From positions 5,014,465 through 5,078,464 of the forward strand of contig JALMQS010000841.1 of assembly GCA_024734495.1 (NCBI GenBank): a DNA stretch of 64,000 nt, read 5' to 3'. Within the stretch, counting starts at the first letter, position 1; each line of letters begins with the position of its first letter. The notes below the pieces were generated by a model. That model saw only the letters and a program-made list of their open reading frames with translations. It had not been told where the DNA came from and searched no databases. The position numbers and the translations under genes were made by a program. This document shows positions 34,236-45,180 of this stretch, piece after piece. The DNA comes from Forficula auricularia (lineage: Eukaryota > Arthropoda > Insecta > Dermaptera > Forficulidae).

Positions 34236-35441
34236 AGTTAAAACCCAGTGAGGGTAGTTAAGAAGTATTTTAAACTAGCCAATATTCTAATTCGCTGAGA
34301 GATTTTAGTAGAAACTGCAATTGGCTAAAAAAATTGTAATATTTTCAATTAGAAGAATGCTTACATTTCGAACAGATGCTTGTGCAAGAAGAAATCAGTT
34401 GTCTGCAATTAGAAATGCTATAACAGTGTGCCTTACGAAAACAAATAAAACATCAATAATCGAGGCACAACACTATCTTTACTATAGTTTGCTATGACTG
34501 TCTTTTCTATTTGCACTCAAAGATATACTTTATTATATTTATTTATTTTTCCTTTGTTTCTAAAATATATCTATACATTTTTTAACGAGAACACGCTGGC
34601 CGAATTTTTGTCTCGACCAATGTATATATAACGACAATTTAAAATACTAAAAATATTGCAATAAATCACTTCGCAGCTTTTATGCAACAATAATTATTTT
34701 GATTTATGCCAAATGACATCACTTAATGAATTTAAGTAGGTATATTTAGTCCCTTTCATTTATAAAATTTCTATATCCTTATTTGAGATATCAACTATGC
34801 ATAGCTATTTATGTATATTAAGATTATGTTCGAGTGTAATCTATTTCTGTGGACATCGATGGTTTAATTTCAACAAACATTCGACAAGACAGGGCTGCGT
34901 GTCACAGTTTGTCACTTTTGTAATATATATACAATATATATATATATATATATATTTACGCGGATTAATTGCTCATCACGTGGCCAAAGGTCGTTATGTA
35001 TTAGCAGAATGACGCAAAGGACTTGAACCGAAATTATGTTCAATCGGGTGTTGATATGCCCAAAATATAATAGACTATCGGTATTTCAGCCCTACAATAA
35101 TTCTATGACTGGTATATAAACCAATCAATTAACACGATTATATCGTGAATTGTAGCCAATAATTATAATTTACTTGTGTCGATATTAATTTAATCTGAGT
35201 AATAATTCTCAAAATTTTCCCCAGGGGTTATAAAAATAAGTGATATTTTGAAACATACATTAAAATTATTCATAATTTCTTATCATGAATTTAATTTAAT
35301 AGATTCATATATATTAATACATATATTTCTATTACAACTTAGGGGAGAGTAGAACAAATTGGCTTTTTATTATTAATTATATAGTAGGTATTATATTTTA
35401 GATATAAATGGAGGTGAGAGAATTTTTACCTAAATATTATA
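34236..35441. other. AT-rich spacer with (TA)n run
   Basis: A long TA dinucleotide run lies at about 34925-34956. The + frame at 34797-35012 runs through it and is not credible. No other structure. Confidence 0.5.
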
Positions 35442-36950
35442 CAGTAAACTCCCGATTTTCCGGGCTAATGTTGGGGAGAGGCGGCACGGATAATCGAAAA
35501 ACACGGATAATCCGAACTATAATTATTTATATCTAAAATACAATATATTATACATTTCTAAGCCAGACAATTATTTTAAAATGTTTAATGCTCAGATTTT
35601 GACTTGTTTGCAGGAATCTTTTAATTATTTTTACTTTAACATTTCTATAGAATATAGTAATGTGAAGTATTGTGATGCCCTGTCTGGGTCCTGACTCTTT
35701 TAGAGCTTGTAACTCAGAGAGGAAAAAAGTTAATTTCATTTTGTAACTTCTAGGTGGACGGAATTGATGCTCTTAATAGTTGGAAACCGGATTTAGGACA
35801 TAAAACCGGAAATTGTGGTCTCCAGAGGCCAAAAAGGTGCCAAAAATTTATTGCGTATTTACGTATGTATGTACCCCCCCCCCTGCGTTTGGCAACCATA
35901 AGTCTCGGAGATAGGAGATTCGAAACTTAAGCGCAATATAGGCTAGAAGGAGAACATTAAGCTTTTGGGTGAAATCGGAAAACCGGAAGTGGACATTTTC
36001 ATGAAAGATTTTTCGTTTTTTTTTTTTTATTTTCTCAAAAACAACTATAACGATTTTTTTAAAAATTAGTTTATTTATCAAGTGTCATGAGTTATTAGTT
36101 GTGTCAAATTCTTAATCGGATTGAAATAAAGGAGGGTGTAAAATAGGAGTGTCGTGGCGCAATACACTAATTTTTTAAAAAATCGTTAGAGCCGTTTTTG
36201 AGAAAATAAAAAAAAAAAAAAAAATCTTTCATGTAAATGTTCACTTTTGGTTTTCCGATTTCATCCAAAAGCTTGTTGTACTCCTTCTACCCTATATCGA
36301 GCATACGTTTCGAATTTCGTATCTCTGAGACTTATGGTTGCGAAACCCAGGGGGTGGATTCTTATCTAAGTAAACATCAACTTCCGGTTTTTCTATTTTA
36401 GCCAAAATCTTGTTATACTTCTTCTAGTCTCTAGATAGCTTAAATTTTAAATTTCAAGGCTGTGCGACTTTCCGAAGACGAGATAAGGATTAAAATATTT
36501 ATTTTACGACACTCCTAATTTACAACCCCTTCCTTTAATTCAATCGGATTAAAAATTTGAAACAACCATTAACTCATGACACTTGATAAATATACTAATT
36601 TTTAAAAAAAAATTTGCAGTCGTTTTTGAGAAAACCAAAAAAAAAAAAAAAAAATACAAATGGAGAGTGGGTGTAATTTGGTAGTGTCGCGATGACTTCA
36701 AATAAATTAAAATGTGAAAGTCGTGTGGTGAACATACCAGTTGATTTAATATCGGTAGGAATTTTTCTAAGACCTATTATGACGTTATACTCAAATTCCC
36801 AATGGTCTATATACTCCAACAATGTGTCAACAGAATACATGAGCCGTTCAAAAATACATATGTATACATATAATTTTTTTTAAAATTAAATTCATACAGG
36901 GATAATTCGCAAACAGGATAATTCGCACAGGGATAATCGGGAGTTTACTG
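35442..36950. mobile_element. pogo-like DNA element, about 1.5 kb, no intact transposase
   Basis: The ends are inverted: CAGTAAACTCCCGATTTTCC left and the complement of CAGTAAACTCCCGATTATCC right. TA is duplicated at 35440-35441 and 36951-36952. Sub-terminal GGATAATCG-type repeats lie near both ends. These are features of the pogo/Tigger group. No transposase frame is readable; the centre is occupied by another inverted repeat. Confidence 0.78.
35885..36345. repeat. Inverted repeat nested in the pogo-like element
   Basis: GGCAACCATAAGTCTCGGAG (left) and CTCTGAGACTTATGGTTGCG (right) mark the outer ends. The arms include CGGTTTT..CCGAT-type blocks and long A or T runs. A diverged partial copy follows at 36370-36650, and related pieces are at 53400-53760 and 59770-60110. 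Confidence 0.8.
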
Positions 36951-37698
36951 TACTATATTATGCTAGTTTATTTATTTGCTTTTATATCTTTATTTTTTGC
37001 TCTCTTTTTTTAATTCATTAGTTAAGCGAATTCTATTTAAATTCTGAATCGCACCATGAAATTAATTTGAAAGTTTCCCTATGACACGAGCACATGCATT
37101 TGTCATTTGATATGTCAAAATAATATATCAATCCAAACGGACTCGATGTGAAAAAATATATTTAGAATTGAGTTGGATAAGAGATTAAAAGCAGGTAGGT
37201 AATAGGATATGTTTAGACTTAGTTGATAACCAAATGCCATTTATTCATTAATGATGGCTGATGGATTGAAATTAATGTCTTATTAATAAATTTATACCAA
37301 TGCTGCTCCCAATAACAACATAGGGGAAAATCGAGATATGCATTTAATATCAAAAAAATCAGATTACTCAATATCAAGGTTCAATTAAAAATGCTCAAAA
37401 TTACAAAATACATGTGGAAAAATTATATTTAATTTTTCAACTTTGTCAGTGAATTAAATGGTTTAATAATACAAACATGTTTTACTTAATGGTAGACACA
37501 CCCCTGAATAAAAATATTTTTAATTTTCAAATCCTCCGAAAAATTTGAACCTGTTCCCAAAATACTACAACATACCACTAGTAAATTTCAAATCTGTATT
37601 TTACTTAATTAATTTACAAACTATATCAGATGGATAGCAGACAGCTATTGTAGTGTGATTAATAGGGTTCAGTATCCCCAACATTGTTCCTAATATAT
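36951..37698. other. AT-rich spacer, nothing recognised
   Basis: No frames longer than chance and no repeats noted. Confidence 0.5.
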
Positions 37699-37994
37699 AA
37701 GGTGACCAATTATTTTTGGCACAAAAGGAGTACTCTGGCCTCTCGAGATTGCCTCTCAAAACTGTCCGAATATTTCTGAGCCGAGAGCCGAATTAAGTTT
37801 TAAGTTTAGGTCTCTGATTTTATGTGACATGAAATAAAGACGATCAATTATTATAATTAGTCGTCTTCATTTTTTATTAGATATGGTGATTGGGGTTTTG
37901 AAAAAAGCTGAGTCTTCTACAATCGTCCATATATGTATTTTTAAAAAGAATATGAAAATAGATACAATTATTATCATATTCCGTCCATAATTTA

Positions 37995-38695
37995 ATGAAT
38001 AATTTGAAAGTTTATATTGGGAAAATAAGTGACAAGTTTTTTATGAGTGACTTTTTTATTTTTATACACAACGTTTCGTACGACTGCCGACTTTACATTA
38101 GGGCTTCAAATAGTCATGTCGACACACTCGTCTAAATTTTCTTATTACCTTCGCTACCATTGAAGGCAATCCGAGTACAATTTTCGAAGCTTATTATGGC
38201 ACTATTCACAAACAACACAATTTTTCTTCTTTATAATAACAACCTTATCAATACAAAAACAGAACAGAAATCCCATGTACTTATAAAAAATAAAAATAGA
38301 ATAGAATACTTTTCTTTTTATCCCTATATACAAAATCTCAACTTGCGAATTTTTGTATATAGGGATAAAAGAAAAAGTATTCTATTCTATTTTTATTATT
38401 TTTATAAGAGGTGATTTCTGTTCTGTTTTTATATTGATAAGGTTGTTATTATAAAGAGAAAAATTGTGTTTTTTGTGAATGTGCCAAATATCTTTTTTGA
38501 AAATTGTATTCTGATGGCCTTCGACGTGTAACGAAGGCAATAAGGAGAATTTAGACGAATGTGTGACATGACTATTTAGCTCCTGACGAAGTCGGCAAAA
38601 AGTCGACGAAAACGTTGGTTGGATTAAATAAAAAAGTCACGCATAAAAAACTTGTCGCTTATTTTCCCAATATAAACTTTCAAATTATAAATAGA
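37995..38695. repeat. 0.7-kb palindromic element with hammerhead-like motifs in both arms
   Basis: The arms meet near 38345, where a short loop separates CCCTATATACAAAA from its complement. They pair outward through AGAATAGAATACTTTT, a TTATAATAACAACCTTATCA block, TTCGCTACC/GGTAGCGAA-like blocks and finally AAGTTTATATTGGGAAAAT at both ends. The right arm keeps a hammerhead-like core (38583-38618). In the left arm (minus, about 38060-38105) CUGAYGA has become CUAAUGU, so only one motif remains plausible. Confidence 0.85.
38583..38618 (+). ncRNA. Hammerhead-like motif, family 4
   Basis: Core CUGACGA is at 38583-38589 and an extra A at 38590. Stem II GUCG (38591-38594) pairs perfectly with CGAC (38604-38607). 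GAAAAC (one A more than usual) and GUU follow at 38608-38616. Stem I is weak: G-C then G-U. Probably a degraded relative of families 1 and 2. Confidence 0.4.
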
Positions 38696-38714
38696 TACAA
38701 TAATAATTCTAATA

Positions 38715-39060
38715 TCAAATTATCGAAATCGTATGGATTTTTTCTAGATAATTCAGAATTTTCTTCCAAGATCGCACCAACATCAGAACAATTTGCATCC
38801 CCCATGTTGAATTTAACTGTTCAAATTGAAGCTATAGGGTCTTTACAGATAGTTACGCTACAGTAATCATTACCTAGCAAAAATACCCTCTTTGCAGCTG
38901 CATTATTGCCGAGACAAATTAGTACACATTCAATCAAAAATTTTATATTTTTGTGGGGAATACATTCTTGTTTGAAACTCGAAAATACTTCTACCCATCT
39001 TCTGTTCACGTTTACTTTTTCATCTATCCATTTATCGAGTTTTTCTGCATTTTAAACTTT
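38715..39060 (-). pseudogene. hAT transposase C-terminal (dimerisation) domain, decayed
   Basis: On the minus strand EKLDKWIDEKVNVNRRW leads into IPHKNIKFLIECVLICLGNN, then AAAKRVF. In hAT transposases this segment usually reads LPGTNAPAERVFS, in the C-terminal dimerisation domain. Stops at both sides (about 39050 and 38817) interrupt the frame, which goes on as VKFNMGDANCSDVGAIL. The rest of the transposase is missing. It belongs to the element whose ends are at 37699 and 39190. Confidence 0.7.
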
Positions 39061-39629
39061 ATTTTCTCTTCGAATTTCTTAATACAGAAAATTATGTTTT
39101 TAGGAGGACAAAATAATTAAATGGAGCACAAAAATAATACAGATTTTAAAAGGAGCACTGTTCACAAAAAAGGGTACGTTTGGTCACCTTACCTATGGTC
39201 AAGACATTTTTGTATATTTTTAGTATTTCGTTCTTTAGTAAAATACTAATACATTGGTCTGTCAGAGCTCCTAAACTAAATAAGATAGAAAATTGAACTT
39301 TACAATTTTTATATGTAGTAATTTTACCTAAAATCACAAATCGTATTAAAATTTTAATCAAATCTTTTTTTTTTACTTCTAAAACATTTTTGTATACAGT
39401 TTCCTGTGAACTCCTGAAGTTGGGCTTATATAGAGTCGTGCTAAACAATCATCTGATCTTTTATTTTTGTGAAACCTGCCTAGTATTTTATATTATAAAT
39501 TTTTGAAAAGTTTCAAAAATTTATCAAAATTTTCTTTACTTTGAATCATTTTATTACGTTGTGTCGAAAATAAAAAAAAAAAATGTTTTTTTTTATTATG
39601 GGCTGTGATTTTTGTAAATTTAGTAATTA

Positions 39630-39900
39630 GACTATTTTTACTTTTCCATACAGTGGGAATGGTCAAGTGCTGTAATCATGCATGAGAAAAGTGTTTTTTG
39701 ATTCGTTTATTTCTACATTTCTCGAATACGGCTCAAACTATTTTGATAAAAAAAAAAAAAATTGAACGAAACCATGGTGTTTTGTTCCACACAAAAAGCC
39801 CTAATGAGTGAACATCGAAAAAATTATATTTTACGAGATACCTATTAATTATTTTGTCAAATTGTCTTTTAATAAGTTAACAAATTTTGTGTAATAATAG
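39630..39900 (+). repeat. TATGGTCAAGTATTG repeat family, partial copy
   Basis: ATGGTCAAGTGCTGTAATCA near 39660-39678, then AACCATGGTGTTTTG (about 39770) and TTATATTTTACGAGATA, in the same order as 10330-10830. Confidence 0.6.
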
Positions 39901-40105
39901 AAAAATATGAATAGCAAGACGCTTAAAGAGTGGATTAATTATTAAATTAAAATATTTTTTGGTTCAATACTAGATATATAATAATTAGATAAAAAATTGA
40001 TTTCTAAAAGTTCATGTTAAATTTATTTTCATTTATCTTTTAATGATAGGTAATTTTCCTTTTTTTAATATAAATAAAAATATTCTTTTATATTTTCTGT
40101 TTTAG

Positions 40106-40222
40106 AGAATCGAGTCCACCTAGAGAAATGCATTCAAGATAATTGGAATTCAAAACGGCATTTTATTCATTTGAGTGACGTAAATCGACCAGGGCAGACA
40201 CGGCAGCCATTCTTCTTCCAAG
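40106..40222 (+). CDS. Candidate internal exon of an unidentified host gene
   Basis: A pyrimidine-rich acceptor (TTTTCTGTTTTAG, ending 40105) and a strong donor (AAG|GTAAGAGC, junction 40222/40223) bracket 117 bases. One of the three frames is open throughout: 38 codons after two leading bases, beginning NRVHLEKCIQ and ending RQPFFFQ, with one base left over. The peptide has ordinary amino-acid use and no low complexity, in contrast to other frames nearby. I do not recognise the family. The exon lies between repeats and is not itself repeated in the window. If real, a + strand gene spans this region with large introns. Chance could produce such a frame, so this is a hypothesis. Confidence 0.35.
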
Positions 40223-40404
40223 GTAAGAGCAAATCGACTAAACTCTTAATAATTAAAAGTGAGCTGACTGCCCGCAAAGCATGTTAATTCTCAGGTTCAA
40301 CTACTGGGGGGATGAATTCCCTCTGATATCGCAATTTAATAATATTACTATTAAAATATTAGAATCTGTCCTAAAAATTAAATTCATTCTCTTTTAAAAT
40401 TGAG

Positions 40405-41406
40405 TACCTGGAGCCACCGAGCGATGCACGGTAACCCCTGAGCCCCCCCCCTCCCGAAACTACACACCTCGCCCCACCCCACCCCAACCGCGCCTTCCAC
40501 CCCTGGATCCCCCACAATTGCACCCCGCCTCCTGCACCTCCCACATCCACTCCACCCCGCATTTCTAACTTTCTAATGGTCTGCATATTGTGTGTATATT
40601 TGTTTACTCGTACACCAGTTTGCCCACATTCGTTCATATTGATAAACATTATAAAAAAATAAATAGGAAAAAATTAATAAAAAAAATAATCGTATAGGAT
40701 CTGAAATAAAAACATAAAATTAAATAAGATTTGTTTCCAAGTTATATAAAAAAAAAGCCACTTCAACCACTTTATTTGTAAACACACCTGTAATGTTATG
40801 ATTTAGACATCTGTTAATTAAAAACAAACAAAATTTTTTTTTATTTTTCTATAAATTTTATTAAACCAATTATTTTACATTAATTAATGTATACATTGTA
40901 TTTTTGCTTCGATTCCGGAGATTACTTCTCCACCATCGAGTGTCCTTATTCATCTTTAGTCCAGTCCTTGTTTTTAATAAGAGGAAAAATCTAATTAGAT
41001 AAAAAAACCTCATTTCCGATAATTATTTCAATTCCATTATTCCCCAATCAAGTCGATTGGTATTCCCTCCTCCCAATCCAAACAAAAATTCCTAATTTTA
41101 ATATAATATATTAATATTTGATATAACCTATTAGTGGATTTTAAAATTAAAAAACCAATTAAAAATAAAAGATAATTGAAAAAATGTAAACAAACTTTTT
41201 ATTGAGATTTTCATCTATCAACTTTAATTAAGAAAAGATCAATTAAGATTAAATTTGTCGAGGTCCAGACCTAGCCAGATCGCTTTCTCATCCTCAAAAC
41301 TTGTTAATAGAATTTGTTTCATCAAAATCGGTAGATATATATACATATATATATATATATAAATATATATATACAAACAATTTTTGCTCGTTTAATAAGA
41401 GTAGAT
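40405..41406 (-). mobile_element. Helitron-like non-autonomous element, copy 2
   Basis: Same ends as 26348-27316: TCTACTCTTATTAAACGAGC after a host A at the minus-strand 5' end, and a hairpin (one mismatch here) with terminal GTAC followed by T at the 3' end. The outer 300-350 bases at the 3' side and 220 bases at the 5' side match copy 1. The middle (about 40740-41190) does not. The minus frame at 40371-40649 is a glycine-rich artefact of a C-rich stretch. Confidence 0.6.
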
Positions 41407-42599
41407 TTGTTAATCTGAACCCGAGCAGATTTTGAAAAACATTCCAACTATTTTCAAAAAGAAGATGCTCAAATCTTTACTCTTAATAATATTGATACAT
41501 TATTAATTTATATCTTTTATCCAAAATAGTTAAATAAAAATTAAAAGGCAATTCTTACTTTAAAATGAACCGATAATAAAAAAAGTTATTATTTTTTTCG
41601 GGGGCCAAAATTAAGAAGTTCGAAAAAATAGAACTGTCAATATAAGTCCTAGACCCTTTAATTTATTTGTAGGAAATTTTGCATACACATTGGCACCCTA
41701 TACGACCTTATGAAAATGGCCCCCTATAATGAAAATATTAGTGACCAAAAAGAGAGGGGGGGGGGTTCAAAAATACTTTAAAACAAAAATCTGAGAAAGC
41801 TGATATTTCTAATAAAATAGTCTCATAATTAAAAGGAGATTAAGAAGTGGGTTCTTAGTAAATAATTATAATTTCTTTTATTAAATACTAAATATAAGAG
41901 AGGAGCCATGTGTATGGTAAAGCCATGTGGATGGCCACAATTCACGGAGCTAGGGGGTTGACAATTCGATTCTGTCACGGTCTCATCTTCGGCTGAGTTA
42001 TTTTGGATAGTTTTTTTGTTAATTGAAATAATTATTCCCATGTAGTTATTTGAATAAAAATTTATAATTATATATTTTTTCAATTTTCTTTTAATAAAAT
42101 TAATTGTTTTTTTTTATATTTAAATTCCACTGATAGATCATTACAAATAATTTTATTTATTAAGATTTGCCAATTTATTTAAAGGTATTTTTCTAAAGAA
42201 TAATTTATTAGAATATCAATTTCATTCTCTTAAAAAATCCGACAATTCGAAGGATAGTCCCTCCTTATTCAGAATTCAAAAGGGTCAACGAAAGAACCAC
42301 CGTGTAGATTAATATTATTTTTAATTGCAATTACATTCAAAACTTTGTGGCCAGTGATACGTCACATAGCGGGTGTAAACGTGTGTAAACGTTGGAAAAA
42401 AAATATAAATTTAATTTTAATTCAATTTTATTTTATTTTGGCTGCGATTAAAAATCGACCTTATTTTACCTGAATCGCTCGGTGTTCCAGGTACTATAGA
42501 TAGGTAAGTGAGAATGAAGAAATGATCCTGCGATTAACAGACGAAAAGTGATTTCCGAAACAATCTTTGTGTGCGATTTGTTTGCATCGATAGTACATT
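41407..42599. other. AT-rich spacer with a Helitron-like 3' end fragment
   Basis: 42473-42494 (+) carries CGCTCGGTGTTCCAGGTAC followed by T, the 3' terminus of the Helitron-like family in the opposite orientation; no matching 5' end is found. 41925-41985 has a T-arm-like stem (TGACA/TGTCA around an ATTCGATT loop), too weak to call a tRNA or SINE. Confidence 0.4.
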
Positions 42600-43380
42600 A
42601 CATTCACATTCTTACGAATTCATATGTAAACTATACGATTTTTCTGCACGGATGAATTCCCAGCGTCGTACTCTAGCTCAGCGGGGGTGCAACGTTTCGT
42701 TACACGTTCAGACACATGAATAATCCATATCAAGGTCAAAAAGTCTCATTTCCAACAGACTAAATCATTACCAAATTAATCAAGGATCTGATAAAAGACA
42801 GGTAGATAGAGATAGAAAAAAGTGCTGATGGAAATGGTCATGAATATGTGTCCAGTGACCAGGGAGATGTTGATGGGAAAGGAAGGGGGGGGGGCGATCT
42901 CATCTGGCAGATGTGGCCTCCTCCCGGGCGGGCGCCCTTGTTGCTCGTCGGCGTCGCCAGTGACGAGAACACGTCGATACAAGGGCTTGCGTCGGGTCAG
43001 ACGGCCTTTTGACGAGTGCGAACGAGAAGGGCTCATGCCCAGAGACCAAGAAAGAAAAGAAAGAAAGAAAACGAGGGTGAGGCTGGGACGTGAGACGAAA
43101 CCATGAAAGAAGCTGCAGCTAGAGCTAGAGTAGAGTGAAGGCTGGCTCAGCCTGGCTGCCATTCTGCCACTCGGTGATGAACAACGAACAGCCTGGATGG
43201 CTTGATGGACACGGCCATCGCCAAATGGACTTAGACAGGGACAAACACCTCTTGAGAAAGAGAACCCGGGGAAACGGAATCTCCTGTTATCTGCTCACCT
43301 TTCACACTTTCTTATTTATTTTTTCTTATTCTTTTGTTCAAAAAGAGGAACTCTTAATACAATAAGAAGCTACTATTTAT
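42600..43380. other. GC-richer unique patch
   Basis: Composition and lack of repeats set this apart. Frames on both strands (42776-43162 on -, 42822-43106 and 43135-43365 on +) overlap and are unrecognised. The longest minus frame (128 codons) has no domain I know. Confidence 0.35.
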
Positions 43381-43526
43381 TTATATATTCTAATAGATAT
43401 ACTGGTCTACATAACACATAACTTCCGCTTTAATGAGAAATATCTTTTCAATTTGAAATAATAATTCCAAGAGAGGTCATATCCTTTAATAACTCCCAAT
43501 GATGAACATCTTTGTCAAATCTTAAA

Positions 43527-43800
43527 GAACGAGCTTCGAGGGCGTGCCGAAGGCCGGTGCCCTGGCGGGCGGCGTCTCGGTCCAAAAATTGTATTCCTCT
43601 TAAAAAACCACACTCCAAATGTATACCCGTAAACTACCAAAAATACATCGTCTCTTAAAAGTTTCGCCTCTTTTTTTTGAGTGGCGAGGGGGGAGGGGGA
43701 GGAATAATTATCAATATAGTTAATGTTTCTTAATTTAAAATGAATTGGAGTCTTTAATTTCAAAATTCGAGTCCAAATTACAATTATATTTCAAATTTGC
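43527..43800. repeat. Dispersed repeat, second copy of 8634-9360 family
   Basis: GAGCTTCGAGGGCGTGCC starts it. CTCTTAAAAAACCACACTCC and AAAAGTTTCGCCTC follow, then the G-rich block and the TTCAAAATTCGAGTCC segment, in the same order as in the first copy but uninterrupted. Confidence 0.65.
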
Positions 43801-43855
43801 CTGGTTAATGAAAATCGATTGTAGCCATTAGTTTAATGATTTTGATGTTATCGAT

Positions 43856-43925
43856 TTTGGTGTAATGGCTAGCGCTGATGCCCTTAGTTCAAGAGTTGGT
43901 CGGTTCGATTCTAGACAAGAGTGGT
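43856..43925 (+). mobile_element. tRNA-like SINE head
   Basis: GGTGTAATGGCTAGCG resembles box A and CGGTTCGATTCTAG is a good box B, about 40 bases apart. A T run follows. No full acceptor stem pairs, so a tRNA gene is unlikely; a SINE promoter fits better. Confidence 0.5.
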
Positions 43926-45180
43926 AATTTTTTAAAGAAAATTCTCTCAGCGTTAGTTACAAATTAATCATAGGCTCTTATATATAGTATATTCGATTGG
44001 AAAGTATTTTCAACACGTCTAAAAGTTAGACAACATATGTGATTTCCTTCCTTTATATTTGCCTAAGTTATGTGTGCTTGATTTTTCAGTAGCTAATCTA
44101 TATATATTTATCAGAAAAATAATTCTTAAGAATACTTTTTAAGAAATGAACACTTCGATGATTAATCTCACAGTAAGTTTAATCAATATAAGACTGTCTC
44201 ATTCAAAACGTTTAATCCAGATAGTTTCAACAGAAATTAATTCATTAATTTTCTGAAAAATCAAATAATATTCCTATTTCCTATCAAATTCAACATCATA
44301 AATTTAGTAAATGAATCTAGAAAAAAGTAATAGTGATTAAAGCAAACTGATTCCATGTTGAACCAATTTATACAATCATCTTGATATCTTATGGTGTTCG
44401 GCTGTACCTATATCTTTAGCTAGCTTCGGATCTTCAATACGTGAAATATTTACCACTTGTCAATCAAATACAGTAATAAAATTAGGCAAATAAAAATTTT
44501 GAAATCATAAAAAATGTAAATAATACAGTGAGTGCCCAAATTATTATACTAAAATGATTTTTATTAAGTAAATTTATTTTAATTAAAAAGAATTTACATT
44601 TTTCTTTTTTTTAATTAAAATACTAGCTATTACCAAGAGTTTTTGAAAAACTTCCCATTTAAATTTTCAAAAATTGACATACTCCAAATTCTTTATATTT
44701 AAATTTATTTTATTCAAACTTTTCAAAAAAATCTAGTAGTAATTTAGTCTTAATAACCCTTTTGGACTGGCCTGGCCTGGCAACTCGCCAGGCCTCAACC
44801 CAAACAAAAATGTATGGGCGGCCCTAAAAAAGAAATTTGGCAAAGATATTAAAAAATAATTACTATAAAAAGGAACTAGATAGAAAATATTAATAAAGCA
44901 AGAAATAACCAAAAAATCCATTGATAGCATGACGCATGGCATAGGTAAAATGTGATTGCTCGAAAGGTGCGGTCACTAAATATTGAAATTGTATTTTGAA
45001 TTGTATTTGTATTATTTAATTTGTATTGTCCTAAGCTTAAGATAATCATTGAAACGATATTATGAGTTTAATAGTAAAGCTAAACCCTTAAAAACGTATG
45101 AAAGATATGATTTTTCAAATGAGTATAACAATTTGGCCTTCAAATGAGATATAATAATTTGGCCACCCATTGTAGCATAT
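43926..45180. other. AT-rich spacer with a short GC hairpin
   Basis: GGCCTGGC (44774-44781) pairs perfectly with GCCAGGCC (44787-44794). No gene seen. Confidence 0.45.

Larger units (their letters stand above)
37699..39190. mobile_element. hAT element, interrupted
   Basis: Inverted ends AAGGTGACCAA (37699) and TTGGTCACCTT (complementary left/right, right end 39190), followed inside by ACAAAAGGAG-like sequence, are of a type seen in hAT elements. A decayed hAT C-terminal domain lies on the minus strand inside the right end. I see no clear 8-bp duplication (CCTAATAT left, CCTATGGT right share only four bases). A separate palindromic element occupies the middle. Confidence 0.6.

Noticed and set aside
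41925..41985. tRNA or SINE head
   Set aside because: T-arm-like hairpin only, no box A at proper distance.
42776..43162. 128-codon minus-strand frame as host gene
   Set aside because: Opposite strand is also open over most of it, no domain or splice context; GC-rich composition makes long frames likely by chance.
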